DNA from: Devosia neptuniae
GTDB taxonomy: Bacteria; Pseudomonadota; Alphaproteobacteria; Rhizobiales; Devosiaceae
Length of the DNA: 64,000 nucleotides
Direction: 5' to 3'
Assembly (NCBI RefSeq): GCF_025452235.1
Contig: NZ_CP104965.1
Span: 992,001-1,056,000, forward strand
This document shows, piece after piece, positions 52,512 through 61,221 of the stretch. Each line of letters starts with the position of its first letter. Within the stretch, counting starts at the first letter, position 1. The position numbers and the translations under genes were made by a program. A model generated the notes under the pieces. The model was given only the letters and a program-made list of their open reading frames with translations. It was not told where the DNA came from and ran no database searches.

Positions 52512-53692
52512 TGCTTGGGCTCCGGGCCGAACACATCGGCGAAGGTCTTGATCATCAAGGGGTCCCGCACATGCAGCTTGGGGTCGAACACGATCTTTTC
52601 GGTGCGATCCCAATACCAGGAATGCGATATGCCGATGAAGTGGTAGCCGTAAAAGCGGTCGGAGGAACCTGATAGATTAAGCCAGCCCTTGACCTGATGG
52701 GTCCAGGGCTGGGCGCGCCAGCTGGCAAAGAATGCCCTGCCCGGCGTCAGCGCCCATTTCTTGCCGCGGTCGCGGGCGGCGACACCCTTCTTGCGGATGA
52801 CGAAGTGGCGATGGCGCGGCGGCCCGTCCTCCTCCCGCGCATTGAGCACCCAGACCCGGTTGAAGCGCAGCAGCCCGAAGGGAGAGCGCTCGACCGCCTT
52901 GAACACCGATTTGCGGAAGGGCGACATCACCAGCTCGTCCACATCGACATTGAGGATGGACCGCGCCTGCATGGCATATTTGCGGAAGAACTGAACGAAC
53001 AGGGTCGGCTGCGCAAACTGTGGCCAATGCCCGCCGAACTTGTGCTTGGTATAGACATCGCCCATCGAGCCGTATCGATAGGGCCAGGGAATGACCAAGA
53101 ATTTCTTGAGCCCTTCGACGGCAGAGAGAGTTCTGCGAATGTCGTCAAGGCCGTATTCCGTCGAGCCGTTGTCGTAGACGACTACAGCGGTGGCGCCATG
53201 TTCCCTAACGTAAAAGCGCGCCCAATCGGCAATCCATTGGAGATCGTTGTCTTTGTTGATGGTGAAAATGGCTCGATCGCCGGCAAGCGCCTGGCTCTGG
53301 TTCGGCTGAATGGCCAGTTCGAACTGCTGATCGCCAATGCTGAGCCGCAGATGGGTGTCTGCTTCAGGCAATTTTGCGCGCAAAATAATGGCTTGCACGC
53401 CATGATATACCTTGGGCCGAACCTGTATGCCACTTTGCACGCCTTCGACCACCAGCTCATCAATGTACGGTTTTAGGTTGAGCGCCATGGGCCCCAACAG
53501 ATAGACGTGCTTGCCACGATGATCGCGGAACACGTCATAAAACACCGCCCAGTCATCGAACCGGTCATAAAAGCTTTGGGGCCGCTCCAGCTCGGGCCCC
53601 AGCGGCAGGCGCCGGAGCGATCCTGCTTCGGACAGCAGGACTGGGGAGGACGCGGCAATGGTCGCGTCGGATTGCGCAATGTCGATAGCCAT
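52508..53692 (-). CDS. Glycosyltransferase family 92-like protein
   Basis: A 394-residue protein read from ATG 53692 (MAIDIAQSDATIAASSPVLL). The catalytic part (about 190-370) shows IADWARFYVREHGATAVVVY and DNGSTEYGLDDI, typical of GT92/DUF23, and NVDVDELV as metal site, then HRHFVIRKKG and a HFIGISHSWYWDR end. The frame extends to 53926 but overlaps the VOC gene and looks non-coding. It is coupled to the GT32-like gene; the pair may decorate the same glycan as the opposite-strand genes. Confidence 0.8.
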   Translation of the reverse strand: MAIDIAQSDATIAASSPVLLSEAGSLRRLPLGPELERPQSFYDRFDDWAVFYDVFRDHRGKHVYLLGPMALNLKPYIDELVVEGVQSGIQVRPKVYHGVQAIILRAKLPEADTHLRLSIGDQQFELAIQPNQSQALAGDRAIFTINKDNDLQWIADWARFYVREHGATAVVVYDNGSTEYGLDDIRRTLSAVEGLKKFLVIPWPYRYGSMGDVYTKHKFGGHWPQFAQPTLFVQFFRKYAMQARSILNVDVDELVMSPFRKSVFKAVERSPFGLLRFNRVWVLNAREEDGPPRHRHFVIRKKGVAARDRGKKWALTPGRAFFASWRAQPWTHQVKGWLNLSGSSDRFYGYHFIGISHSWYWDRTEKIVFDPKLHVRDPLMIKTFADVFGPEPKQ

Positions 53693-53738
53693 GCCGTGCC
53701 ATAACCCACCACAAGCGGCTAGGCTAGCGGGAACCCGT

Positions 53739-54149
53739 CTAGTGCTGCTGGCTGGCCAGCCAGTCGGCGTCGGGTTCGATGGGGGTGATGATGTCGAGCA
53801 AGACGCCATTGGGGTCAGCAGCGATGAAATGGCGCTGGCCGAAAACTTCGTCGCGCAGCGGCTGCGCGATGACCACGCCGGCACCGTGTAGGCGCTCATA
53901 TTCTGCCCCCGCGTCTTCGACTTCAAAGCTCAGGATCAAGCCCGTTGTCGGCATGCGGCCAATTTCGGGGATGGTTTGGTGATCATAGGCGATGACGGCA
54001 AGCTCGATATGCTCCTTGGCAGTGGAGCGCATATGCACATACCAGTCGCTGTCGAAGACGGGGGCGAAGCCGAGATGGGTCTGGTAGAAAGCCGCAGTCG
54101 CCGCAACGTCTTCGACCTGGAGAAGCGGATAGGCATTGAGCATTTTCAT
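53739..54149 (-). CDS. VOC-family protein, glyoxalase/bleomycin-resistance type
   Basis: A 136-residue VOC domain from ATG 54149 ([20 protein letters not shown]), with AAGGA eight bases upstream; ATG 54158 is the alternative. [32 protein letters not shown] and [15 protein letters not shown] are family features. Divergent from a TetR gene 74 bases away, with an operator-like palindrome between, so it is the likely target of that repressor. Substrate unknown. Confidence 0.82.
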   Translation of the reverse strand: MKMLNAYPLLQVEDVAATAAFYQTHLGFAPVFDSDWYVHMRSTAKEHIELAVIAYDHQTIPEIGRMPTTGLILSFEVEDAGAEYERLHGAGVVIAQPLRDEVFGQRHFIAADPNGVLLDIITPIEPDADWLASQQH

Positions 54150-54206
54150 GATGAACATCCTTGCATGGGACGAAGTTTACGTGCAATCTGTCTGTAATAT
54201 CACCTA

Positions 54207-54223
54207 ACATACAGGCTGTACGT
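54207..54223. promoter_or_regulatory. TetR-type operator between the VOC and TetR genes
   Basis: ACATACAG - G - CTGTACGT is a near-perfect 17-base palindrome directly before the TetR start. Size and position fit autoregulation and control of the divergent VOC gene. Confidence 0.6.
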
Positions 54224-54805
54224 ATGCAAGAGCGCCGAAGCCAGGCCGAGCGACGCAGCGGCACCCGGGCCGCCCTGGTCAGCGCGGCCCGCGCCCTCTT
54301 TGCCCAAAACGGCTATGCCGGGACGGGTACGCCGGAAATTGTGCAGGCGGCCGGGGTGACGCGCGGCGCGCTCTATCACCACTTTGCCGACAAGGCGGCT
54401 TTGTTTGCCACCGTGGTCGAGGAAGAGCATATGCTGCTGGCCATGGCGATCAATGCCGCCACCGAGGGCGAGGACGAGCCGGGGCCGGTCAAGGCGCTGA
54501 TCGCGGGCGGGGATGCGTTTCTCGATGCCATGCAGGACCAGGGAAGGCGGCGCATCCTGCTGGTGGATGCGCCGGCCGTGCTCGGCCGGGCAATGGTGGA
54601 CGAGATCGATGGCCGCCACGGCCTGCGCACCCTGGTCGATGGCGTGACGGCGGCGATGGAGGCCAAGGCGATCCGCGAATTGCCCGCACTGCCGCTGGCA
54701 CATCTGCTCAATGCCCTGTTCGATCGGGCGGCGCTGGCTCCGCCCGAAGAGGTCAGCGATTATCGCAAGGCCATCAAGGCCATGATCCGCGGGCTCAAGA
54801 TTTAG
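54224..54805 (+). CDS. TetR-family transcriptional regulator
   Basis: A 193-residue regulator from ATG 54224 (MQERRSQAERRSGTRAALVS). The DNA-binding domain contains GYAGTGTPEIVQAAGVTRGA then LYHHFADKAALFATVVEEE. The ligand-binding half is all helical. Divergent from the VOC gene; its 3' end overlaps the tail-like gene by 11 bases in convergent orientation. Confidence 0.92.
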   Translation: MQERRSQAERRSGTRAALVSAARALFAQNGYAGTGTPEIVQAAGVTRGALYHHFADKAALFATVVEEEHMLLAMAINAATEGEDEPGPVKALIAGGDAFLDAMQDQGRRRILLVDAPAVLGRAMVDEIDGRHGLRTLVDGVTAAMEAKAIRELPALPLAHLLNALFDRAALAPPEEVSDYRKAIKAMIRGLKI

Positions 54806-55859
54806 GGCGTTCCAGGCGCTCAACGCGGCCTGCCAATTGCTGCACCGCTGCGATCAGCGGTGCGATAAAGGCGTCATAGCGCAGGCCCTCCTCGCTTTCG
54901 GCATCAGCAGGATCAGCCTTCACATGGCCGGCAAAATCCGCGCAGCCCGCCGCCTCGAGCGCCGATTGCACCTGCTGCGCCAAGAGCCCATAATGGGTTC
55001 GGCGGCCGGGCCGCACGGCGCCCTCTTCCACCCCGCCGGCAATCCAGCGATATTTCACCGGCTGCAGTGACAGGATGAAATCGAGGCCGAGGTCGCTGGG
55101 CGCAATATCGGTTTTCTGCCGCGCGTCCGAAGTCTGGATGGCGCCCGTTGCCGACCAGACCGAAGCCCAGCGCGCACCGCTGGCGCCCAGCGTCACCGCA
55201 TTGTCGGCGGCAGGCCGCACGGACGCGGCAAAGCTGGCGACGCCGTTCGCTGCGTCAATGGTCACAGCATTGATCCAGCTCGAGCCATCGGCGCTGACCT
55301 TGAGCCGCCAGTGATCGTCCCCGGCCAACCCCATTTCGGCGCGACCCGACCAATTGCTCTGGAACAACAGGCTTGCCGTATCGCCGGCAGAAGCTTTGTT
55401 GAGCTTGAGCTGATGGCCATTGCCGGCATGGTTGAGCAAGGTCGCCGGGCTGGAAACCGCCAGCCGGTTGGTCGCATCGGCGGAGGCATTGATGCCCAAT
55501 TGCGGCAGGCCCGAGCCGAGCGAGGCCAGCGGCACCCAGTCCCCCGCGTCGAACACATAGAATGTGCGCTCGGCTTTGACATAGACCTGCCAGCCGGCGG
55601 CCGGATCGTAGAACATCCAGGCGCCGGACTGGAATGCGGCGATTTCATTGGCATGGCCCGCCCAGACCCCCGTCGCAGAAACTGGCACGATATAAGCCTC
55701 TCCCGCGAGTGGGCTCACGGGCGGCGTCGCCACTGCCCCGCTTTCGACAATGGGCTGGACCAGCGCATCGAGCGCCTGGATCGCCTCGTTATGTGTGACG
55801 TGTTTCTGGGCCTGCTGCGGCATGATGAGCGGCAATGACAGGCGCGGGCTTTGATCCAT
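54795..55859 (-). CDS. Orphan phage-tail-like protein: DUF2793 plus C-terminal S74 chaperone domain
   Basis: A 354-residue protein. The N-terminal DUF2793 domain (about 1-115) has PQQAQKHVTHNEAIQALDAL and YVFDAGDWVPLASLG. A beta-rich middle follows, then a Peptidase_S74 intramolecular chaperone (about 240-345): QTSDARQKTDIAPSDLGLDF with the catalytic Ser-Asp, and VKYRWI ... HYGLLAQQV. S74 domains trim themselves off after helping tail spikes trimerise. DUF2793 occurs in alphaproteobacterial phage and, from memory, gene transfer agent loci. No other phage genes surround it. The AAAGGAG ribosome site lies within a hairpin. Confidence 0.82.
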   Translation of the reverse strand: MDQSPRLSLPLIMPQQAQKHVTHNEAIQALDALVQPIVESGAVATPPVSPLAGEAYIVPVSATGVWAGHANEIAAFQSGAWMFYDPAAGWQVYVKAERTFYVFDAGDWVPLASLGSGLPQLGINASADATNRLAVSSPATLLNHAGNGHQLKLNKASAGDTASLLFQSNWSGRAEMGLAGDDHWRLKVSADGSSWINAVTIDAANGVASFAASVRPAADNAVTLGASGARWASVWSATGAIQTSDARQKTDIAPSDLGLDFILSLQPVKYRWIAGGVEEGAVRPGRRTHYGLLAQQVQSALEAAGCADFAGHVKADPADAESEEGLRYDAFIAPLIAAVQQLAGRVERLERPKS

Positions 55860-55865
55860 GGGAAA

Positions 55866-55902
55866 ACTCCTTTGCCGGCCAGTCTAGGCCGGTCGGCAAA
55901 GG
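55866..55902 (-). promoter_or_regulatory. Hairpin containing the ribosome binding site of the tail-like gene
   Basis: In minus-strand reading CCTTTGCCG (55902-55894) pairs perfectly with CGGCAAAGG (55877-55869), with an inner GGCC/GGCC pairing possible. The ribosome binding site AAAGGAG (55872-55866) is partly inside the second arm and 7 bases from the ATG. It may terminate the metal-transporter operon, hide the ribosome site, or both. Confidence 0.6.
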
Positions 55903-55928
55903 CGGGGATAAGGGGGAGAGATCCCGTC

Positions 55929-56771
55929 CTACGCTGCAGCCAGCGGCGCCGGCCGTCGCATTGTCGTCACCACGAAGGTCACGATAAACGTCGCTGACAT
56001 CAGCAGTACGATGGTCGGCGCGGGCGCCGAGTCGATGAAGAAGCTGGCATAGATGCCGACCAGCGAGGACACCACCGACACCGTCACCGCGATCAGCATC
56101 ATCGGCGCGAAGCGCTTGCTGATGAGATAGGCTATGGCCCCGGGCGCCACTAGCAGCGCGATCACCAGCACGATGCCGACCGCGGTCAGCGCCGCGACGA
56201 TGGTCAGCGAGAGTAGCGCCAGCAGCCCATAATGCAGCACGCGCACCGGCAGGCCGATGGCCCCAGCCTGCTGCGGATCAAAGGTGAAGAGCAGCAGGTC
56301 ACGCCATTTGGCGAGCACGATCGCCGTCACCACCAGCGCAATGACACCGGTCTGGATCAGGTCCCCAGTGCTGACGCCCAAAATGTCGCCGAACAGGATA
56401 TGGTCGAGATGCACATCGGTCTGAATCGAGGTGTAAAGCACGATGCCCAGGCCAAACAGGCCCGAAAACACCACGCCCATCACGGTGTCTTCCTTGATGC
56501 GGCTGTTTTCCTTGAGATACCCCACCGATAGGGCGCAGCCCATGCCGGCGGCAAAGGCGCCGATGCCCAATGGCAGACCAACGATATAGGCCAGCACCAC
56601 GCCGGGCAGCACGGCATGGGAGATGGCGTCGCCCATCAGCGACCAGCCCTTGAGCACTAAAAAGCAGGAGAGCAAGGCTGTAGGGATGGCGACCATGACG
56701 GCAATCGCCATGGCCGAAGTCATGAAGGGAAAGTGGAACGGCCAGAGCGCGTAGACGAGGAACTCGTTCAT
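55929..56771 (-). CDS. sitD: Mn/Fe ABC transporter permease (SitD-like)
   Basis: A 280-residue ABC-3 family permease with about eight membrane helices (SAMAIAVMVAIPTALLSCFL, ALTAVGIVLVIALLVAPGAI). The family signature WSLMGDAISHAVLPGVVLAY is present. It overlaps the preceding permease by four bases (ATGA). Last gene of the operon. Confidence 0.9.
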   Translation of the reverse strand: MNEFLVYALWPFHFPFMTSAMAIAVMVAIPTALLSCFLVLKGWSLMGDAISHAVLPGVVLAYIVGLPLGIGAFAAGMGCALSVGYLKENSRIKEDTVMGVVFSGLFGLGIVLYTSIQTDVHLDHILFGDILGVSTGDLIQTGVIALVVTAIVLAKWRDLLLFTFDPQQAGAIGLPVRVLHYGLLALLSLTIVAALTAVGIVLVIALLVAPGAIAYLISKRFAPMMLIAVTVSVVSSLVGIYASFFIDSAPAPTIVLLMSATFIVTFVVTTMRRPAPLAAA

Positions 56772-57622
56772 TTGGCGATTTCCTCGGCGGTGCGGCGCTT
56801 GGCAGCCAGCAGGCCATGCTTGGGCGCAAAGAAGAAGGCGAGCAGGAACACCCCGGTCTGCAGCACAACGATGACGCCGCCCGTCGCCCCATCAAGGAAG
56901 AAGGAGATATAAGCGCCGAAGAGGCTCGACAAAGTGCCCACCGCCACCGCAATCAGGATCAGCCGCGGAAAGCGGTCGGTGAGGAGGTACGCAGTGGCCC
57001 CCGGCGTTACCACCATGGCGATGACCAGGAATGCCCCCACCGTCTGCATGGCCGCGACGGTACAAGCTGCCAAAAGGGTGAAAAAGATCACCCGCAGCAC
57101 CGGCGGATTGAGCCCGATGGTGCGGGCGTGGCTTTCATCGAAAAAGGTGACCATCAGATCCTTCCAGATCACCAGCATGATGGCCAGCGTCACCACGGAA
57201 ATGATCACCAGCTGCAGCGTATCCTCGGGCGTCACCGCCAGGATATTGCCCATGACAATGGTCTGGATATTCACTGCCGTCGGCGACAGCGAAATCATGA
57301 ACAGGCCCAGGCCAAAAAACGCGGTGAAGATCAGCCCGATCACCGCATCTTCCTTGAGCTTGGTGCGCTGGGTCAAAAACAGCATGGCCCCGGCCGCCAG
57401 CCCGCCGGAAAAGAAGGCGCCCAGCGAAAAGGGCAGGCCCAGCATATAGGCCCCGGCCACGCCGGGGACGATGGAATGGCTCAGCGCATCGCCAATCAGC
57501 GACCAGCCCTTGAGCATGAGATAGGCCGAGAGGAACGCGCAGACGCCGCCGACCAGGGCCGAAACCCAGATGGCGTTGATCATGTAATGGTAGTTGAAGG
57601 GCAGCAGCAGGGTTTCGATCAT
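56768..57622 (-). CDS. sitC: Mn/Fe ABC transporter permease (SitC-like)
   Basis: A 284-residue ABC-3 permease, paralogous to the next gene: [41 protein letters not shown] cytoplasmic tail ([20 protein letters not shown]) follows. Overlaps both the ATPase gene and the next permease by four bases. Confidence 0.9.
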   Translation of the reverse strand: MIETLLLPFNYHYMINAIWVSALVGGVCAFLSAYLMLKGWSLIGDALSHSIVPGVAGAYMLGLPFSLGAFFSGGLAAGAMLFLTQRTKLKEDAVIGLIFTAFFGLGLFMISLSPTAVNIQTIVMGNILAVTPEDTLQLVIISVVTLAIMLVIWKDLMVTFFDESHARTIGLNPPVLRVIFFTLLAACTVAAMQTVGAFLVIAMVVTPGATAYLLTDRFPRLILIAVAVGTLSSLFGAYISFFLDGATGGVIVVLQTGVFLLAFFFAPKHGLLAAKRRTAEEIAK

Positions 57623-58497
57623 TTTTCGACCGGGTCCGACTGCCGCGTTTTCATCTTGCCCTCTTCGCCATACATGACCAGCGGGCGTTCATCATCGGTC
57701 AGCACCGAGATATGGCGCGGATCGTCGTCATCATGCAGGTCCGAGCCGGCCAGCACGAAATGGCGCAAGGCGCCGCCAAAGGTGATTTCGAGCCATTCGC
57801 GGGTAAACACTTCCGCGGTCGGGCCGGAGGCCAAAACCGTGCCCTTGACCAGCACCGTGCGGTCGCAGAATTCGGGAACCGAGCCTAGATTATGGGTCGA
57901 GACCAGCATGACCTTGCCCTCATCGCGGAGCGCGCGCAGCAGGGCGACGATAGAATCCTCGGTCTTGACGTCAACGCCGGTAAACGGCTCGTCGAGCAGG
58001 ATGACCTCGCTTTGCTGGGCCAGAGCCCGGGCAAGGAAAACACGCTTTTTCTGCCCGCCGGAGAGTTCGCCAATCTGGCGGTGGCGGAATTCGAGCAGGT
58101 TCACCCGCTCCAAGGCCTCGGTCACCATCTGGTGGTCGATGGCGCGCGGACGGCGCAGGATGTTCATGTGGCCATAGCGGCCCATCATCACCACGTCTTC
58201 CACCAGCACCGGAAAATTCCAGTCGACATCTTCGGATTGGGGCACATAGGCGACGAGATTGCGCTTGAGCGCCTGCCCGCCGGGCACGCCCAGAATTTCC
58301 ACCGATCCGGCGGCCAGCGGCACAAAGCCCATAATGGCCTTGAACAGGGTGGATTTGCCCGAACCATTGACCCCAACCAGCGCGGTGATCGAGCCGCGCG
58401 GGATGGAGAAGCTGGCATGCTTTATCGCGGTCGTCCCGTTACGGTAAGCGACGGTGATGTCGCTGACCGCCAGGCCCGGTTGCTGGGCGGCATTCAT
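57619..58497 (-). CDS. sitB: Mn/Fe ABC transporter ATP-binding protein (SitB-like)
   Basis: A 292-residue ATPase: Walker [17 protein letters not shown]-loop [20 protein letters not shown] typical of the metal-chelate group, signature [15 protein letters not shown], Walker [14 protein letters not shown] His/Asp-rich stretch ([18 protein letters not shown]) near the C-terminus may bind metal. Overlaps the binding-protein gene and sitC by four bases each. Confidence 0.92.
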   Translation of the reverse strand: MNAAQQPGLAVSDITVAYRNGTTAIKHASFSIPRGSITALVGVNGSGKSTLFKAIMGFVPLAAGSVEILGVPGGQALKRNLVAYVPQSEDVDWNFPVLVEDVVMMGRYGHMNILRRPRAIDHQMVTEALERVNLLEFRHRQIGELSGGQKKRVFLARALAQQSEVILLDEPFTGVDVKTEDSIVALLRALRDEGKVMLVSTHNLGSVPEFCDRTVLVKGTVLASGPTAEVFTREWLEITFGGALRHFVLAGSDLHDDDDPRHISVLTDDERPLVMYGEEGKMKTRQSDPVEK

Positions 58498-59384
58498 GGC
58501 TCGAGGCCCTTTACGATGGTGGAGGTGGTGACTTTGAGTAGATCGATATAGGTCGGCACCGGGCCATCGGCTTCGCTGAGCGAATCCACGTAGAGCACGC
58601 CGCCATATTTGATGCCGGTTTCGCGCGCCACCTGTTCGGCGGGCTTGGAGGAGATGGTGGATTCCGAAAAGATCGCCGGCACGTCATTGGAGCGCACTTC
58701 ATCGATCACATGGCGCACCTGTTGCGGGGTGCCCTGCTGGTCGGCATTGATCGGCCAGAGGTAGAGTTCCTTGAGCCCAAAATCGCGCGCCAGATAGCTG
58801 AAGGCGCCTTCCGAAGTCGCCAGCCACCGCCGCTCCTCGGGGATCGCGGCAAGAGCCACGCGGATCGGCTCGACCGTCGCGGTAATCTCCGCCGAATAAG
58901 CGGCGGCATTGGCATTATAGGTCGCTTCATTAGCCGGATCGGCCGCGACGAACGCCTTGCGGATGTTCTCGACATAGATCAGCCCATTGGTGGGCGACAT
59001 CCAGGCATGGGGGTTTGGCTTGCCCGCATAGGGTCCCTCGCCAATGCCCATCGGGTCGACGCCCTCGGTGACCACCACATTGGGCACATCGCCCAGATTG
59101 GCGAGGAATTGGGCGAACCATTGTTCCAGGTTCAGCCCGTTCCACAGGATCAGATCGGCATCCTGCGCCGCAATCAGATCGCCGGGGGTCGGCTGGTAAT
59201 TATGAATCTCGGCGCCGGGCTTGGTGATCGACACCACATCGGCCGCGTCGCCGGCAACGTTGCGCGCCATATCGGCGATGATGGTGAACGTAGTGACGGC
59301 TTTCAGACGATCCTGAGCGGAAGCCGGCAGCGAGGCGAGGACAAAAGCGGACACAGCAAGCACACAAAACAAGCGACGACGCAT
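58494..59384 (-). CDS. sitA: Periplasmic Mn/Fe-binding protein (SitA-like)
   Basis: A 296-residue cluster A-I solute-binding protein from ATG 59384, with signal peptide [20 protein letters not shown] (cleavage near ASA). Metal ligands are expected at His in [14 protein letters not shown], His in [10 protein letters not shown], Glu in [15 protein letters not shown] and Asp in [15 protein letters not shown]. The absence of a His-rich loop favours Mn/Fe over Zn. TGGAG precedes the start. First gene of a four-gene operon behind a Fur/Mur-like box. Confidence 0.9.
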   Translation of the reverse strand: MRRRLFCVLAVSAFVLASLPASAQDRLKAVTTFTIIADMARNVAGDAADVVSITKPGAEIHNYQPTPGDLIAAQDADLILWNGLNLEQWFAQFLANLGDVPNVVVTEGVDPMGIGEGPYAGKPNPHAWMSPTNGLIYVENIRKAFVAADPANEATYNANAAAYSAEITATVEPIRVALAAIPEERRWLATSEGAFSYLARDFGLKELYLWPINADQQGTPQQVRHVIDEVRSNDVPAIFSESTISSKPAEQVARETGIKYGGVLYVDSLSEADGPVPTYIDLLKVTTSTIVKGLEP

Positions 59385-59422
59385 CGGGCACTCCAGAACG
59401 GGACCCCCGATCAATAGTGCAA

Positions 59423-59439
59423 TTGCAAATCATTCGCAA
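59423..59439 (-). promoter_or_regulatory. Fur/Mur-type box upstream of the Sit operon
   Basis: TTGCAAATCATTCGCAA is a 17-base palindrome with one mismatch, 39 bases before sitA. GCAAAT-N-ATTTGC-like sites are bound by Mur, the manganese-responsive Fur homologue of rhizobia, upstream of sitABCD. The match is by eye. Confidence 0.7.
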
Positions 59440-59503
59440 CAAAGAAATGCGACCGGCCCACGCCATTCAAAGACGAACGGCTTAACCTGAGAACTGTCAG
59501 ACA

Positions 59504-59935
59504 CTACGATACCGGCGCTGCTCCGATCTGTTGCATAAGACCCAAAAGGTCCGGCTGCCCGCGCTCCTCGACGATCTTGCCATTGGAAACGCGGTAAAAA
59601 TTCACCGCCTGGACGGCGATCGATCGCCCGGTGGCGGGAATCCCAAAAAAATCGCCCTGGTGCGTTCCCCGCATGGTGAAGCGCGCTGCAATCCGCATAT
59701 CGCCGGCTCCCAGCTCTTCGGCAATTATCTCTTCCAGCGCCCATTGGATGTCGGGGAAACCGCTGCGCATCATCCCGATGATGGCAAGATAGCCGCCAAG
59801 GCCGTGCATGGGCTCGCGCTGGTTCGGGACGTGGAAGATTGCCTCACTGGCGATCAGCGCATTGCCGAGCGTCTCGTCGGCCGTGTTGATGAACTCGACG
59901 AAGCGCCGCATGAATGCGTCGGCAATGGCAGACAT
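59504..59935 (-). CDS. NTF2-fold ester-cyclase/SnoaL-like protein
   Basis: A 143-residue protein (MSAIADAFMRRFVEFINTAD). GTHQGDFFGIPATGRSIAVQ and NFYRVSNGKIVEERGQPD are the SnoaL/ester-cyclase signature, with the likely catalytic Asp near the end. Substrate unknown. It follows the dehydrogenase gene on the same strand after 85 bases and may share its regulation. Confidence 0.82.
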   Translation of the reverse strand: MSAIADAFMRRFVEFINTADETLGNALIASEAIFHVPNQREPMHGLGGYLAIIGMMRSGFPDIQWALEEIIAEELGAGDMRIAARFTMRGTHQGDFFGIPATGRSIAVQAVNFYRVSNGKIVEERGQPDLLGLMQQIGAAPVS

Positions 59936-60020
59936 GATATCTCCGTTAAAAATCGTTGGCGCGGTCGGCCGCCCGCACGCCAGGCGTTTCGTCCCAAGCT
60001 CGGGTCACCGCGAACGCGTG

Positions 60021-60986
60021 CTAGGTGGTCAGGACAACGATCTTTCCGGCCGCCTGGTTTTGCTCCATCCAGCGATGGGCCACGACGACGTCGCCGAGCC
60101 GGGCGCTGGGGCCAAGCGGCACTTTCAGCTTGCCGGCCGCAATGTCTGCCAGAATGCTGTCGAGCGGCATTGCCATGAACTCGGGCACGCCGCCCGAATA
60201 GGTGGTCAGCCGCACATAATTGGGAATGACATCCATGGGCGCAAAATTGTCGAAGGCCCAGCGGTCGCCGACCATGCCGGCCATGCAGACGGCGCCGCCC
60301 GGACGGGCGCAGAGGAGGGAATCGGCCAGGGTGCCTGTGCCCACCAATTCGAGGACCTTATCGACTTTTTCGGTGCTGGCGCCCAGATGCCCATCATCCA
60401 CGACAGCCTCGTTGGCGCCGTGCTCAAGCAGAAGAGCCGTACGCGTTGCCTGGCGCGTCGTGCTCAGCACATAGGCGCCGTGGTTGCGAGCAAGGCCCGC
60501 CGCGGCAAGGCCGACCGAAGTCGAGCCGCCTCGAATGAGCAAGCGTTCACCGGGCTGCAGGTCGAGTGCCTTGAACACCGAACCCCAGGCGGTCTGGAAC
60601 ATTTCGGGGACGGCTCCGATAATTTCCCAGGGCAGCTCGGATGAGAATTTTCGAATCTGGTTGGCCGGCACGCAGGTGAATTCGGCATAGCCGCCATCGA
60701 ACTGCCGGCCCATGCCGCCCATCACGGTGGCAATCGTATCGCCGACCGCAAATTCGCCACCAGGGGCGTGCTCGACGACCCCCACGGCCTCGATGCCCAG
60801 AACACGTGGGAACTGAACGTCCGGGGAATGTCCCTGGCGAGTGAACAGCTCGGATCGGTTGAGCCCGAAGGCCTTTACCTTGATCAGAACCTGGCCGGGC
60901 TTGGGCACCGGGACCGGGATGGTCTCAATGTGGAGGACTTCTGGGCCGCCGGGGCCCCGCATCACGGCTGCTTGCATCATCGACAT
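60021..60986 (-). CDS. Zinc-independent quinone-oxidoreductase-like MDR dehydrogenase
   Basis: A 321-residue medium-chain dehydrogenase. QAAVMRGPGGPEVLHIETIP, KAFGLNRSELFTRQG and the NADPH motif GSTSVGLAAAGLARNHGAYV are typical of quinone oxidoreductases; the zinc-binding cysteines of alcohol dehydrogenases are absent. Expected to reduce quinones or enones with NADPH. AGGTAG precedes the start. A small frame lies 4 bases upstream and a LysR gene is divergent. Confidence 0.88.
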   Translation of the reverse strand: MSMMQAAVMRGPGGPEVLHIETIPVPVPKPGQVLIKVKAFGLNRSELFTRQGHSPDVQFPRVLGIEAVGVVEHAPGGEFAVGDTIATVMGGMGRQFDGGYAEFTCVPANQIRKFSSELPWEIIGAVPEMFQTAWGSVFKALDLQPGERLLIRGGSTSVGLAAAGLARNHGAYVLSTTRQATRTALLLEHGANEAVVDDGHLGASTEKVDKVLELVGTGTLADSLLCARPGGAVCMAGMVGDRWAFDNFAPMDVIPNYVRLTTYSGGVPEFMAMPLDSILADIAAGKLKVPLGPSARLGDVVVAHRWMEQNQAAGKIVVLTT

Positions 60987-60990
60987 TGGG

Positions 60991-61131
60991 CTACCTGCCT
61001 GCGTTCAGGCACGCCAGGACCAGCGCGGGTGCCATTTGCGTTGAAAGAGCGCCGAGCAGCCCCCGCATGACAGCTTTGGAGTTCAGCGCGGCGAACACCG
61101 CAGCTGCGGGCATCAATCTCTTGTACATCAT
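60991..61131 (-). CDS. Possible 46-residue protein coupled to the MDR dehydrogenase
   Basis: MMYKRLMPAAAVFAALNSKA followed by a hydrophobic, alanine/leucine-rich stretch. AAGAGGTGCC provides a ribosome binding site and the stop lies 4 bases before the dehydrogenase ATG. It could be a real small protein or a leader peptide. No homologue is recognised. Confidence 0.35.
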   Translation of the reverse strand: MMYKRLMPAAAVFAALNSKAVMRGLLGALSTQMAPALVLACLNAGR

Positions 61132-61221
61132 CGGCACCTCTTGCGAGGCCCAGACATAGCGCGCTGCCTTTTGGTTCGGTATTGGGCTATAAGTTGGTTC
61201 AATCGTGCGTGGGAGTTGGGA

